Part shown: positions 29,401 to 36,729 of the stretch, piece by piece
How positions within the stretch are numbered: the stretch's first letter is position 1
How the letters are laid out: the number at the start of each line of letters is the position of its first letter
IMG/VR virus record: IMGVR_UViG_3300025424_000017
Span: 1-48,906 of that record
DNA: 48,906 nucleotides
Source: a virus
Strand: one strand, 5' to 3'
The notes under the pieces: generated by a model
Told to the model about the DNA's origin: nothing
Database searches by the model: none
The model's input: the letters and a program-made list of their open reading frames with translations, nothing else
Position numbers and translations under genes: made by a program

Positions 29401-32400
29401 TGACGAACACAGCACTCGAGTCAGTAATCCTGTAAGCAACTCCGGAGTGGCTTACACATTTGATTATTTGCCCAGTGCCAATACTTCAGTTACCAACCCA
29501 GGACAGATGGTATTTGGTCAGCAGATTTATCAGAGTGGTACTCAGAGCGGCGACCAGTTTGGAACAGCAGTCAACTATGTTAACGGGCGCCTGATTGTGG
29601 GTGCACCAGGGCAGGATCTTGGAGTTAGCAACAATTCCAATTACGGCAGCATATCAATCTATGACAATCCGACCAATGCCCCCAGCTGGAAAATTGCTTA
29701 TTACCAACAGCCTGCAGTCAATATTGAACTCATGAATTCGGTCTACAGCTTTGACAAACTGTTGAACAGCACACAAACCTATTTTGATTTTATTGACCCT
29801 TTGCAGGGCAAGATACTGGGCGTGGCAGCAAGAAACATAGACTATATTGGTGCTGTGGACCCAGCCAATTACAACACCGGCACCATACACAACAACGGCA
29901 CTGCCTGGTATTCAGGACATGTGGGAGAAATTTGGTGGGACACTGACACTGTGAGATTTGTCAATCCCAACCAGGACGATATAACCTATGCCAGTCGCCA
30001 ATGGGCACAGATATTTCCTGGAAGCCGAGTGGACATTTATCAGTGGATAGAAAGCTCGGTGCCTCCGGCCAGTTATACAGGAACAGGTCGTCCGTTGAGC
30101 AACACCAGTTACACCACATCATCGGTGTTGACCGCCAATGGTGTGTTGGCCAACTACTATTACTACTGGGTACGTGGGATCACATCAATCGATTCGGCCA
30201 ACGGCAAAGATCTCAGTGCGTCAGCCATTGCCAGCTATATAGCCAATCCAATTGGTAGTGGCATACCGTATCTGGCACCACTCACGGCCAACACAGTGGC
30301 CTTGTACAATGCTAGCGGGCTGATCAGTGCGCAAGACACCATACTGCATGTGGAATACGAGCGCCAGACTCCTGGAGCCGGAATCAACATACATACCGAA
30401 TACGAATTTATTGCCGACGGCAAGGCCTCCAGTTTTGTAAATGATTCCATCTACAACAAATTGGTAGACAGCTTGTGCGGACAGAATACCTCGGGTGCCC
30501 TGGTGCCCGATCCATTGCTGAGCCCGGGCATGCAGTACGGAGTGCGATACAGTCCAAGACAAGGCATGTTTATCGACAGATATACGGCTTTAAAAAATTA
30601 TCTAGAACGTGCCAATGCTATCCTGGCTCAGTACCCTATTACTGAAACCAGAAGCTTTGCTTTGCTCAACAGCAGTGAGCCAACTCCCAGTCAGTTGATT
30701 GGCACTGCGTCGGCTGCTTCTATCGCAGGAACAATATTGACTGTGTCGGGCACAGTCACAGGCACATTTGCGATTGGTCAGACCTTGACTGGTACAGGTA
30801 TTCCAGCATCAGTTGTTATAACCGGTTATGTTACCGGAACAGGTGGAGCAGGAACTTATAACATCAGCACCGGTCTTTCGATATCTGCACAGGCTATAAC
30901 AGCCACAGCCGGTTACAATTTTGTTGTGCCCAATATCACAGTGCTGGGCTACCAAAATCTCAATCAAGTTCCGACGGGCTATCTATATCTGGTGCTGTCA
31001 GACAGCACCGAAGGCGGAAGATGGACTGTTTATGAAGTGATCAGCAACGCCGGTACTGGTGCACTGCAACTGAACCGCATACAAAATTTTGATACTCCGC
31101 TGTATTGGCACTATATCAACTGGTATCAACCTGGTTACAACAGCACAGTACAGCCAGTGGCCCAGGTGGCCAACTATGCTGATCTGGCTACCTTGAGTCT
31201 GGCCACAGCACCAATCGGCAGCAGCGTACAGGTCAATGCCAACGGTCAAGGCTTGTACGAAATTTACTTGCGGTCAGATCTTGGATGGACACGAGTGGGT
31301 CTGGAAAACGGCACTATTGCATTTGATGAGGTGTTGTGGAACTACAGTCTGGGTCCGTATGGATTTGGTGCAGATGTGTTTGATGCGCAGTTTTTTGATC
31401 AGGCACCAGTCACAGAAACACGACAAATTATCAACGCCATCAACCTACAACTGTTTGTGGATGATCTTTTGATATATCGCAACGAATTGCTCATGCTGAT
31501 GTTCAAATATGTGTATAGCGAGTTTGGCAGTCCAGACTGGTTGGTCAAGAGCAGTTTTATCATCACGGATCATAACCTGCAACCTTTGTTGCCGTATCAG
31601 TTGTACGAAAAAGATGATCAAACCTTTGTGGAAGATTACATCAACGAAGTCAAACCGTTCCATGTGCAAAATCTGGCCTTTAATCTAATCTACGATGGCC
31701 AGGATGTGTACAATGGCCAACTGACCGACTTTGATGTACCGGCCCATTGGGACAGTGCGTTGCAAGTACCGCAGTTTGTGAGTCCGGTCCTGACTCCGTA
31801 TACCGCAGCTGGTAGCACGATAGAATCCTTTGCCAGTGATGCGTCGGCCAATGCAGCCATATGGAGTGAGCCACCTTGGCAACCGTGGTTTACCAATCAT
31901 GCACTCAGCATTACCGGTGCCAGCATGTCCGCGTCTGGTACCGGATACACAGTGGTTCCGGTCGTGACCTTCGGCACACCATGGACAGCCAATACCGTAT
32001 ACACCGTCGGGCAACAGATTTACTATGTGAATGGGTCAACCAACAATCTTTATTTGGTCACAGTTTCTGGAACTTCAGGAGAAACTCCACCGGTGTTTGT
32101 GTCGGGGTCTGCGGTCAACGGAACAGCCACCTTGGTCTGGAGTGGCAACGGTGCCATGGGCTATGCTACCTTGGGAACAAACGGGACTGTGGCCAGTGTC
32201 ACTGTGACTGATCCTGGATCGGGTTATACAACCACGGCCACTATCACGTTGACCGGTGGCAACGGAACCGGAGCCCGTGCCACTCCAATCATGTCCAATG
32301 CCATGGCCAGACAGTTCAGCGTGCGCATGCGGTTTGATCGATATCAATATGCATCTGACATAACAGAATGGCAGGCCGGAATCACGTACCCAGCTGGCGC

Positions 32401-33649
32401 CCAGGTGCGCTGGTTCAATCGTGTATGGTCAGCCAACTACTCAGTCAACACCGCAACTTTTAATGTGGATCAGTGGAGTCTGGTGGATATTACGACGCTG
32501 AGCGGAGTCGATCGCACCATGGGTTATTACACGCCTACACCCAACATGCCCGGTCTCAGCTTGCCGCTCTTGATCAACGGAGTCACATATCCTGGAGTAC
32601 AAGTGTCTGCACCGGCCTTTGATCAAGATGCAGGATTTGATCTAGGCGGGTACAGTTTCAATCCATTTGACAATATATTTTACAGTCTTGAAGGCACGCC
32701 GACCTATGATCCAAGTATCCTAGATGCGGCCTATTCCAGCTCGTATGTGGATCCATATCTGGGATTGAGACCCACTGATATCAACATAGCAGGCGGCGGC
32801 TACATTGATCAATACAGCAGCTATGCACCCGAAGAACTGGTTCCGGGCAGCGAATTTGATACCATGGATTTCCGTGTGATCACCAATGATGGCAGTCCTG
32901 AATTCCGTATTTTTCAAGACATGCGTGGATTCCAGTTGACCTATGCCATAACAGGCCCAACCACAACTACTGTGGCACAAGCCGTGGCCACAACCGATGA
33001 TATCATACACGTGGTCAATGCCGAAGCCTTGTTTGTGCCGGATCTGGCCACCAATCAATGGGGCGTGATCACTATTGATGCTGAACGCATCATGTATCGC
33101 AATATTGATTTGACAGCCAACACAGTAAGTGGTCTTATCAGAGGCACTGCCGGAACGGCTGTTACTGCTCATGCTATCGGATCCACAGTGCGTGACATGA
33201 GCAGTAACAATTTATACGGTCAACGATACCAAAACTACGTGGTCAGTGACACAGTCACAGCAGATGGATCCAGCACAACATTTGTGGCACCCAGCATTGT
33301 GCTGAGCACAACTGATATAACCTGGGTCATTGCCAACAGCTACGACACCGGAGTCATAGTAGAAACTCCAGGAACTTTTAGTTCATCCCCATACGATACT
33401 ACACCATTTGACGGAGGACAGTTTTATCGTGCCAAACAGGCAGTACCGGCCGGAACCGATATTACCGACACAGACTATTGGCAACCGCTTGTCGCTGCTG
33501 TAGAAGTATATGTGGGCGGATTGCGTGTATCTCCTGAATTTTACACAGTCACAGCCTCTACTCCGGTATCGATCACACTGACTGCAACGCCACCTGCTGG
33601 ACAAGATGTAACCATACTGGTGCGCAGAGGGACCTGGGTTGATTTCTAG
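20417..33649 (+). CDS. Giant 4,410-residue baseplate/fibre structural protein with FG-GAP beta-propeller
   Basis: A single uninterrupted frame at the gp7 position, overlapping the gp6 stop as TGATG. The first ~140 residues (LLPEVFQTPINRQFLAATLD, then a YYTWDPFVDFDKFINYSEYY stretch) look like an assembly domain. Seven FG-GAP motifs (FG(S/T)(A/S)...VG(A/S)P) start at residues 2257, 2314, 2369, 2559, 2690, 2960 and 3048, the number needed for an integrin-like seven-bladed propeller, with insertions between blades. Interspersed are beta modules of the V.VNG.....DY type (near 908, 1145, 2432, 2501, 2625, 2855, 4363) and chitin-binding-like W....Y..GD.V.Y modules (near 1850, 2775, 3855, 3985). The role is probably a wedge-attached receptor-contacting or side-fibre organiser. 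T4 gp7 is only 1,032 residues. Function inferred. Confidence 0.75.
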   Translation: MTIPSAQFSTADLLPEVFQTPINRQFLAATLDQLTQEPAFAKRQGFIGQRIGPGVNANDQYVIEPTATRNQYQLEPGVVQVNPADTAQVVDAITYPGMNDALAVQGAVVANSSSLYTSEYYTWDPFVDFDKFINYSEYYWLPNGPDAVTVNATGIPTYENFTVTRNDGFYTFSGIAGNNPTLTLARNGTYNFLVAQNNQATIQFRVTNNGTTAWVIDYDSNPTLTLTRGNTYTFDLSLSAPLPFYIKTEASYGSINLYNSGVSNNGAVSGLITFTVPQDAPDTLYYCNSTEFNLRGTFDIVDAVAGTGPGFWIQTDPGINGVVASTPNISSRDVYGVVNNGVDLGTVTFNTPATTAQNFYYNLPYIGSLPNQPTGTVDLVTTLLFDQINGIALTDFLATNPAGIDGVTNIVGRTLVFNAVNTTDTDLYVVWLVSETGGIIQLINVLSINNLSQFGVLFGATYASTRWYKNASGLLVQMPLLTATRDLLYYQDGTDPTMFGVIELVDLTGTSVLDVGNILGRKTYTSPNGVTFTNGLKVLFTGTTVPAGYQNNEYYVQGVGTAIQLLPVTDFVTPETYLSGLPLYPDYLTSSRDSLDLNPWCRSNRWFHVDVIQQTGSYNRTNVVLDQTLRAKRPILEFRGGTRLFGFGTQGIAPVDIIDFSQTDALRTVEGSLGFATDGYQLVEGSTIIFAGDQDIAVRRTVYQVTFITPDTVAPLIPEPIINLIPIATVLADQSTVCLAGTTLIGVTYYFDGANWILAQQKNSVNQPIRFDVYDLNGISFADQTTYPSSNFLGSYLTSYAVSNGTNDPYLGFPLTYLNLTNLGDIVFDNNLYADSFVYTTNNTGVTVPLSTGFVRQYQTRAAFDLEIGWQTAVSKSQVRQQFGFTYAGLPLQLDVAVSTSTVVPAVQIFVNSAFLEPYNSDTGTYNYSYTVASATTTITFASGVIAVGDTVELQVLSNQVSATGFYQVPINLENNPLNNNSSTFTLGTARNHYSTIAQNLINLEGPVIGANNTRDLGNLVPYGLQILQQSSPMTLAGFFLRSTEYNIFDSLVFNSREYIKFKNQLLNAVITNDFGTQTVPEILDSAVSLITAGDTSISPFYWSDMLPTGTRLASNSTTVTAITTNRFNTVQTYDFTTSNYLGLLVYLNGALLTRGVDYETGVGTPTLTILVPLNTGDTVTINEYNPTYGNFVPNTPTKLGLYPKWTPRAYISSDYVQPTPVIQGHDGSITVAFGDIRDDILLEFEKRIYSNLKTDGNPVPLTIDEVLPGFFRTTDYTEAEITQILGEDFLSWAGYNKLDYTAQDYLANNAFTYNYSTAGNRINNQVLEQGAWRGIYRYFYDTITPNLTPWEMLGFTEQPVWWTNCYGLPPYTSGNLVLWGDLEQGLVADPVAPYIKSNFARPGLTQVIPVDGLGNLLPPVSSVVGLYNPNTFRKSWTVGDGGPVEASWWSSSSYPFAVMRLLALTRPAEFFSLFADRDLYRYSATMRQYLYNKRYRLNANELEIYGNGVSKASYIDWIVDYNQQMGVNSTDSLASDLANVDVRLCYRMAAWTDQQSLEISLEKSSPQSQNQSLLIPPESYHLLLYKDQPYSQSTYSSVVIEKVGNGWSVYGYSTYQAYFTILVSAVNGITQTISAGGATVQVPAQYSNQTARIPYGYVFTNRNMVVDFLLSYGQYLQTQGMSFTYIENGYVLDWRQMAQEFLYFSQQGWQTGTLINLNPAASQLSVSTPGAVVDSIVSYGPQNQLLDQNRQTFATRNLVIQRFGDSFVIQPDLSTGQAISYLNLKFTDYENMIVFDNVDIFGDVIYDPTTAERQNRLYLNAFNSTMWDGTLNARGFMLNQDNVLAWDPTQRYTKGDLVRYKNQYWQANGTVQPTAAFDYNSWFLSNWARIQKGLLANLANKADQLANTYNTQTANLNNSNDLLAYNLIGFTPRQYMANLGLDDVSQVNLYQQFIKTKGSLQATDLFTNVSLAKGSGTYKIYETWGVLIGTYGATANRSYFEINLNQALLPNNPSTVQIIQPGDISQANQTVLLSNLWSESYNIATTNILPTIYPTTQQTALPSAGYVNINDADITVYSLDDPSSIAANIGIIGTGTTVWVAHDNSYDWNIYRCAQVPGRLTQITDNLNGTSIAQFSSITNLKIGDLIIVRYFSTVVDGVYRVLGIRSPTQLIISYSFVNSNQTTLTGTGLAWHLQTMRVKQASDVSQLSYATDLVPGARAWVDNDGSGHWQVLEKQSPFAGVETVSSIIPQYNDLFGSAIAQSSNHYSLLVGSPNTAGGGTVETYRRVTTSTNAGTYVDNLILTLAAANTESFGSSLSWGNSNWAVAGAPASDAGRGYAVAIYQVPGSNDYELSQLLTAPTSTAAVAFGTAVVISADERWMYIGAPGRNLVYAYGLITVPTQSISYTTDLTTTSFVYNTAIQINSAYPDQLIVTLNNVQLTNGVDYTVTATSIVFPQAPSPGIQLLVTRRNKVILTGTGSDTYNLSTYLYTATSIDSFSIAVDGVYQRPYIDYTFSTQLTFLTVPASGSNIVITAGNYWQYMSAMPVGGLSLSADAAFGSAVTTSTDGRTVIVGSNSDSALDSQGNVVANAGSTYVFDRSVVRYLVTDVAQLTYAIPGAVTAPVAVLLNGTFLYNSAQYINGQFTLSGSNIVLNNSVVLNIGDSIEIETNQFQFMEKITASTPESGSQFGSAVQICSNDCSIYVGSPKYTSTLIQDGSVTRHVNQSRLYGATVSTVANPTLTPGTAIRVNNIEIAVPNSPNNTVAGLANAISPLPWSSTQTYYINDRVIYNSVCYISAQSSLAQQPSSNSMYWTSSFAVPNVQASLSNNLEFISDGTTQLYDIGTVYSAAGSNPVVYVNGVLQIASPAAGYTYSYIPATTSSPGQIAFVTAPAIYLPIVIVTGQLVLSVIDSAAAPTFNQLSVLPGIGYNGSAFAQLGFETFVYTQTLTSPDPVAYGAFGSAISINSNSLNVVVGAPNGNVYEAMSFDAGKTIFDEHSTRVSNPVSNSGVAYTFDYLPSANTSVTNPGQMVFGQQIYQSGTQSGDQFGTAVNYVNGRLIVGAPGQDLGVSNNSNYGSISIYDNPTNAPSWKIAYYQQPAVNIELMNSVYSFDKLLNSTQTYFDFIDPLQGKILGVAARNIDYIGAVDPANYNTGTIHNNGTAWYSGHVGEIWWDTDTVRFVNPNQDDITYASRQWAQIFPGSRVDIYQWIESSVPPASYTGTGRPLSNTSYTTSSVLTANGVLANYYYYWVRGITSIDSANGKDLSASAIASYIANPIGSGIPYLAPLTANTVALYNASGLISAQDTILHVEYERQTPGAGINIHTEYEFIADGKASSFVNDSIYNKLVDSLCGQNTSGALVPDPLLSPGMQYGVRYSPRQGMFIDRYTALKNYLERANAILAQYPITETRSFALLNSSEPTPSQLIGTASAASIAGTILTVSGTVTGTFAIGQTLTGTGIPASVVITGYVTGTGGAGTYNISTGLSISAQAITATAGYNFVVPNITVLGYQNLNQVPTGYLYLVLSDSTEGGRWTVYEVISNAGTGALQLNRIQNFDTPLYWHYINWYQPGYNSTVQPVAQVANYADLATLSLATAPIGSSVQVNANGQGLYEIYLRSDLGWTRVGLENGTIAFDEVLWNYSLGPYGFGADVFDAQFFDQAPVTETRQIINAINLQLFVDDLLIYRNELLMLMFKYVYSEFGSPDWLVKSSFIITDHNLQPLLPYQLYEKDDQTFVEDYINEVKPFHVQNLAFNLIYDGQDVYNGQLTDFDVPAHWDSALQVPQFVSPVLTPYTAAGSTIESFASDASANAAIWSEPPWQPWFTNHALSITGASMSASGTGYTVVPVVTFGTPWTANTVYTVGQQIYYVNGSTNNLYLVTVSGTSGETPPVFVSGSAVNGTATLVWSGNGAMGYATLGTNGTVASVTVTDPGSGYTTTATITLTGGNGTGARATPIMSNAMARQFSVRMRFDRYQYASDITEWQAGITYPAGAQVRWFNRVWSANYSVNTATFNVDQWSLVDITTLSGVDRTMGYYTPTPNMPGLSLPLLINGVTYPGVQVSAPAFDQDAGFDLGGYSFNPFDNIFYSLEGTPTYDPSILDAAYSSSYVDPYLGLRPTDINIAGGGYIDQYSSYAPEELVPGSEFDTMDFRVITNDGSPEFRIFQDMRGFQLTYAITGPTTTTVAQAVATTDDIIHVVNAEALFVPDLATNQWGVITIDAERIMYRNIDLTANTVSGLIRGTAGTAVTAHAIGSTVRDMSSNNLYGQRYQNYVVSDTVTADGSSTTFVAPSIVLSTTDITWVIANSYDTGVIVETPGTFSSSPYDTTPFDGGQFYRAKQAVPAGTDITDTDYWQPLVAAVEVYVGGLRVSPEFYTVTASTPVSITLTATPPAGQDVTILVRRGTWVDF

Positions 33650-33693
33650 ATCTAAAACTTAATCTACATGTAAAAACTCAAGGTAAATAAATC

Positions 33694-33840
33694 ATGACGG
33701 ATAAAAAACCCACAACAAATAACAACGCCACACAGCCAAACCCTCGTCGTCCTGATGAATTGGGCAGTGTGTGGTTACAGGCGCATCTGCGTATCACGGA
33801 TCCCAAAACTGGTCAAGTCATAGTGGAGAAATCAGCATGA
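33694..33840 (+). CDS. Small protein, partial paralogue of the next gene's N-terminus
   Basis: A 48-residue frame (ATG 33694, preceded by AAGG) with a Lys/Asn/Pro-rich start and then LQAHLRITDPKTGQVIVEKS. The last part parallels the N-terminus of the next protein (VQGFVRIHDPHTGEVLVDKR): RI.DP.TG.V.V.K. The stop overlaps the next ATG as ATGA, so the two are coupled. Real coding is supported by the overlap, the paralogy and the lack of a better use for the space. Role unknown; perhaps a small capping subunit for the same structure. Confidence 0.7.
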   Translation: MTDKKPTTNNNATQPNPRRPDELGSVWLQAHLRITDPKTGQVIVEKSA

Positions 33841-34445
33841 TTATCACTCCCGGACTAGCACAGGTACAGGGGTTTGTGCGTATACACGATCCACATACCG
33901 GAGAAGTATTGGTAGACAAACGCAATGCTATCAATTATGAAAATATCAGTACTTGTATGGCCAACACCCTCAGCAACGGTCCAAATGGATTCATTTATGA
34001 AATGGCATTTGGTAATGGCGGTAGCGCAGTTGATCTGACCGGTGTGATCACTTATCTTCCACCCAACACCACTGGTGTCAATGCCAGCCTGTACAATCAA
34101 ACCTATGCCAAGGTAGTAGATCAGTACAGTGCAACCAATCTGGATCCAGCCAACAACAAAATGACTGTGGTACACACATCAGGGCAGGTTTACACTGATA
34201 TCATAGTGACCTGTTTGCTGGATTACGGTGAGCCAGCCGGACAGCAGGCCTTTGACAACAGTACCAATTTCAATGGCGAATATGTGTTTGACGAACTGGG
34301 GTTGAAATGTTGGAACGGTAGCAGCACTGATCTGCTGTTGATCACGCATGTTATTTTCCATCCTGTGCAGAAAAGTCTCAACCGCCAGATACAGATCGAT
34401 TATACCCTGCGTATCCAGACCTTGACTAATCTCAGTGCGGTATAA
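33837..34445 (+). CDS. Virion structural protein, probable fibre/appendage subunit
   Basis: A 202-residue protein, start taken at ATG 33837 (MIITPGLAQVQGFVRIHDPH), where it overlaps the previous stop; the frame continues upstream into that gene. Segments include DKRNAINYENIS, GFIYEMAFGNGGSAVD, and a C-terminal beta pattern QIQIDYTLRIQTLTNLSAV. It looks like a conserved structural protein of T4-like aquatic phages, lying between the giant protein and a fibre gene. No enzyme motif. Exact position in the virion unknown. Confidence 0.65.
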   Translation: MIITPGLAQVQGFVRIHDPHTGEVLVDKRNAINYENISTCMANTLSNGPNGFIYEMAFGNGGSAVDLTGVITYLPPNTTGVNASLYNQTYAKVVDQYSATNLDPANNKMTVVHTSGQVYTDIIVTCLLDYGEPAGQQAFDNSTNFNGEYVFDELGLKCWNGSSTDLLLITHVIFHPVQKSLNRQIQIDYTLRIQTLTNLSAV

Positions 34446-34448
34446 ATA
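34441..34448 (+). promoter_or_regulatory. Late promoter box TATAAATA (exact T4 consensus)
   Basis: TATAAATA overlaps the stop codon of the preceding gene. T4 spacing gives a start near 34454 and a ~27-base leader carrying TAGGA before ATG 34481. It is the only full match to the T4 consensus at a gene boundary that I found in the window. Confidence 0.75.
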
Positions 34449-34480
34449 CAGTGCAAAATAAAAGATAGGAATAACGCATA

Positions 34481-35716
34481 ATGTCATACACCATAACTCT
34501 AACAGACGGCGCAGTTTTTGCCACCGTGGCAGATGGCACCATCAACACTGCCAGCTCAATGACTTTGGTTGGTAAAAATTATGCCGGTTATGGACAATTT
34601 TTAGATAACAATTTCATGCGTTTGTTGGAAAGTGCGTCGAATTCGACTGCTCCAGTAGCGCCAATTACTGGTCAGTTATGGTGGAACAACACACCCAATG
34701 CTGGTGTGCTTTCGATCTACATGGGATCAGCCTGGAAAACCCTGGCTGCACTGGTAGTCAGCAGCGCAACTCCTAGCACCAGTACCTACAGCAACACCGG
34801 CGACATGTGGTACGACACTGTGAACCAACAGGTCAATATCTGGACCGGTAGCAAATGGTTGTTGATTGGACCGCAATTTACGTCCGGCACCGGAGTCACC
34901 GGCGCATTTGCCAATGTTATAACTGACAGCAATTCTATAAGCCACAAGGTCATTGAACTCACGGTCAACAGCACCGTGGTTGGCATTATCAGCGAAGACA
35001 GCACTTTTACTCCACAGACTCTTATCACAGGATTTGCCAACGTGAATCCAGGACTGCAATTGGCCAACACAGTGAATGGTGTGGGCGGTGTCAGTGTGCC
35101 ATCATTTTGGGGACAGGGCAATTCCGGAGTCAGCGTGACTGGCAATATCTCGGGTGCCTACATATTTGGTAACGGAAGCACATTGAGTGGAATAACCACC
35201 AGTTTGCCGACCTATACCGGCAATCTGCAGGTCGGCAACATAACAAATGCCAACGGCAACGGTGTGGGCAATATCGGAAACAGTGGTGCATATTTCAATA
35301 CTATATTTGCTCGTGCCACCAGCGCACAATACGCTGACGTGGCCGAACGATTTGCAACCGATACCGAATACGAAGCCGGAACAGTGGTTGAATTGGGAGG
35401 CACAGCCGAAATTACCAAATCTGTTCAAGAATTAAGCGAAACTGTGTTTGGGGTCATAAGTACCCAAGCAGCTTATTTGATGAACAGTGGCGCTGGCACA
35501 GATGCCACTCATCCACCGGTTGCAATAACCGGTCGAGTTCCTGTAAAATGTACAGGAACAGTGACCAAAGGTGATAGGCTGGTCAGTGCCGGCAACGGTA
35601 TAGCCAGAGCAGCTCAACCGGGTGAGGCCACAGCGTTTAATGCCATAGGGCGTGCGCTGGAAGACAAAACAGATCCAGGTCTGGGTATGGTTGAAGCCAT
35701 AGTCATGATCAAATAA
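34481..35716 (+). CDS. Tail-fibre-like protein with C-terminal YADVAE domain
   Basis: A 411-residue protein. Two short repeats near the N-terminus, GQLWWNNTPNAGVLSIY and GDMWYDTVNQQVNIWTGSKW, match the G..W.......L.[IV]W.G..W pattern frequent in tail fibres. A long beta/glycine-rich middle leads to SAQYADVAERFATDTEYEAG and a C-terminal module (VFGVISTQAAYLMN, VPVKCTGTVTKGDRLV, GRALEDKTDPG) seen on fibres of T4-like marine phages and related to intramolecular-chaperone/peptidase-G2 type ends. It probably contacts the host surface. Self-cleavage cannot be judged. Confidence 0.75.
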   Translation: MSYTITLTDGAVFATVADGTINTASSMTLVGKNYAGYGQFLDNNFMRLLESASNSTAPVAPITGQLWWNNTPNAGVLSIYMGSAWKTLAALVVSSATPSTSTYSNTGDMWYDTVNQQVNIWTGSKWLLIGPQFTSGTGVTGAFANVITDSNSISHKVIELTVNSTVVGIISEDSTFTPQTLITGFANVNPGLQLANTVNGVGGVSVPSFWGQGNSGVSVTGNISGAYIFGNGSTLSGITTSLPTYTGNLQVGNITNANGNGVGNIGNSGAYFNTIFARATSAQYADVAERFATDTEYEAGTVVELGGTAEITKSVQELSETVFGVISTQAAYLMNSGAGTDATHPPVAITGRVPVKCTGTVTKGDRLVSAGNGIARAAQPGEATAFNAIGRALEDKTDPGLGMVEAIVMIK

Positions 35717-35734
35717 ATTTAGGAACAACAGAAA

Positions 35735-36700
35735 ATGACATACAGCACCGGCAACCTAATAGCAGCAACCGATTACAATACTTTTACCTCGGGTATCAAC
35801 ACTCCGTGGAATACCTACTACGGTCAGACTGCATTGGGCACAGTGGCCACAGGTGGCACAGTGACCGCGGTGCAATGGGACAGTGTGGTCAATACCATAG
35901 CCAGTCTGGGCAATCATCAGCCGACCACGATCACGTCGAGATCAGCCCCCACAGCAGGTACTACTATCGCAGCCTTGGCCAACGTGCAAACTGACATTAC
36001 CAATACAAGCAACAACTATCTCAACGCTTACGCAGTAGGCAGCCAATACACAGCTTGGACTGGGACCAGCAGCAAAACAGCTGCCACCGGATCTGGTAGT
36101 GCGGCCTGGAACATAACTTTTACTCACACCATGACTTTTGCCAGCACAGCGGCCATGGGGTATTTCTTTTATGCCGGTGGCTACGTACAACTGCAATTTG
36201 GTAAAAGCAGCACAGGCACAGTGGCCGATACTGAATGGAACACGTTTATTGGAGCCAACGGCGCTGGTGGTGTAGTGGCTGGCAAAGTCATATTCACCAG
36301 TTCCAGTACCAGCAAAACCATTGCTTCGGTAGCATATACTGGTACCAACAAGACCGGCGGAACAGGGACACCTAGTGTGTTAGCTACCGGTATCGGGTTC
36401 GCTCAACTCACTGGATCAGCACAGACTATTTACACACAGTATGACACCGGCACAGCTTACAGCGGTAACTATGTGACCATAACAGCCTATACCAGTGGAT
36501 CCACCATAATCTTTACCACAACCTGGCATGACAACGGTGATACCAATCCGGGGTCAACTGCGCAGATTTCGGGTGGTACAGCCACTTCGGGAACCACGTT
36601 CGGTACTGCACCGACCACGATCTTGACCTATTATCCACCAGAAACCACGTACTTGACCAACTCGTGGGGAACTCCCACAGTGGCCGCTACCACAGCCTAA
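35735..36700 (+). CDS. Glycine/threonine-rich appendage protein, probable tail fibre or tip
   Basis: A 321-residue protein. The N-terminus (NLIAATDYNTFTSGINTPWN, then TYYGQTALGTVATGG) looks like an attachment module. The body is rich in Thr, Gly and Ser, with alternating beta pattern (WNITFTHTMTFASTAAMGYF, FYAGGYVQLQF, NTFIGANGAGGVVAGKVIF). TAGGAAC lies upstream of ATG 35735. It has no recognisable enzyme motif. It is the last gene of the plus-strand late block and probably a fibre or distal tip. Confidence 0.65.
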   Translation: MTYSTGNLIAATDYNTFTSGINTPWNTYYGQTALGTVATGGTVTAVQWDSVVNTIASLGNHQPTTITSRSAPTAGTTIAALANVQTDITNTSNNYLNAYAVGSQYTAWTGTSSKTAATGSGSAAWNITFTHTMTFASTAAMGYFFYAGGYVQLQFGKSSTGTVADTEWNTFIGANGAGGVVAGKVIFTSSSTSKTIASVAYTGTNKTGGTGTPSVLATGIGFAQLTGSAQTIYTQYDTGTAYSGNYVTITAYTSGSTIIFTTTWHDNGDTNPGSTAQISGGTATSGTTFGTAPTTILTYYPPETTYLTNSWGTPTVAATTA

Positions 36701-36713
36701 CAGGGTCAAAATA

Positions 36714-36729
36714 GCCAATATTGCTTGGC
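36714..36729. repeat. Inverted repeat overlapping the -35 element
   Basis: GCCAA and TTGGC flank a six-base loop. The right arm is most of the -35 hexamer. There is no T-run after it, so it is not a rho-independent terminator; a repressor or activator site is possible. The arms are only five bases, so chance is not excluded. Confidence 0.35.

Noticed and set aside
33683-33689. GTAAATA before the 48-residue gene as a late promoter
   Set aside because: The T4 spacing would start transcription past the ATG 33694.
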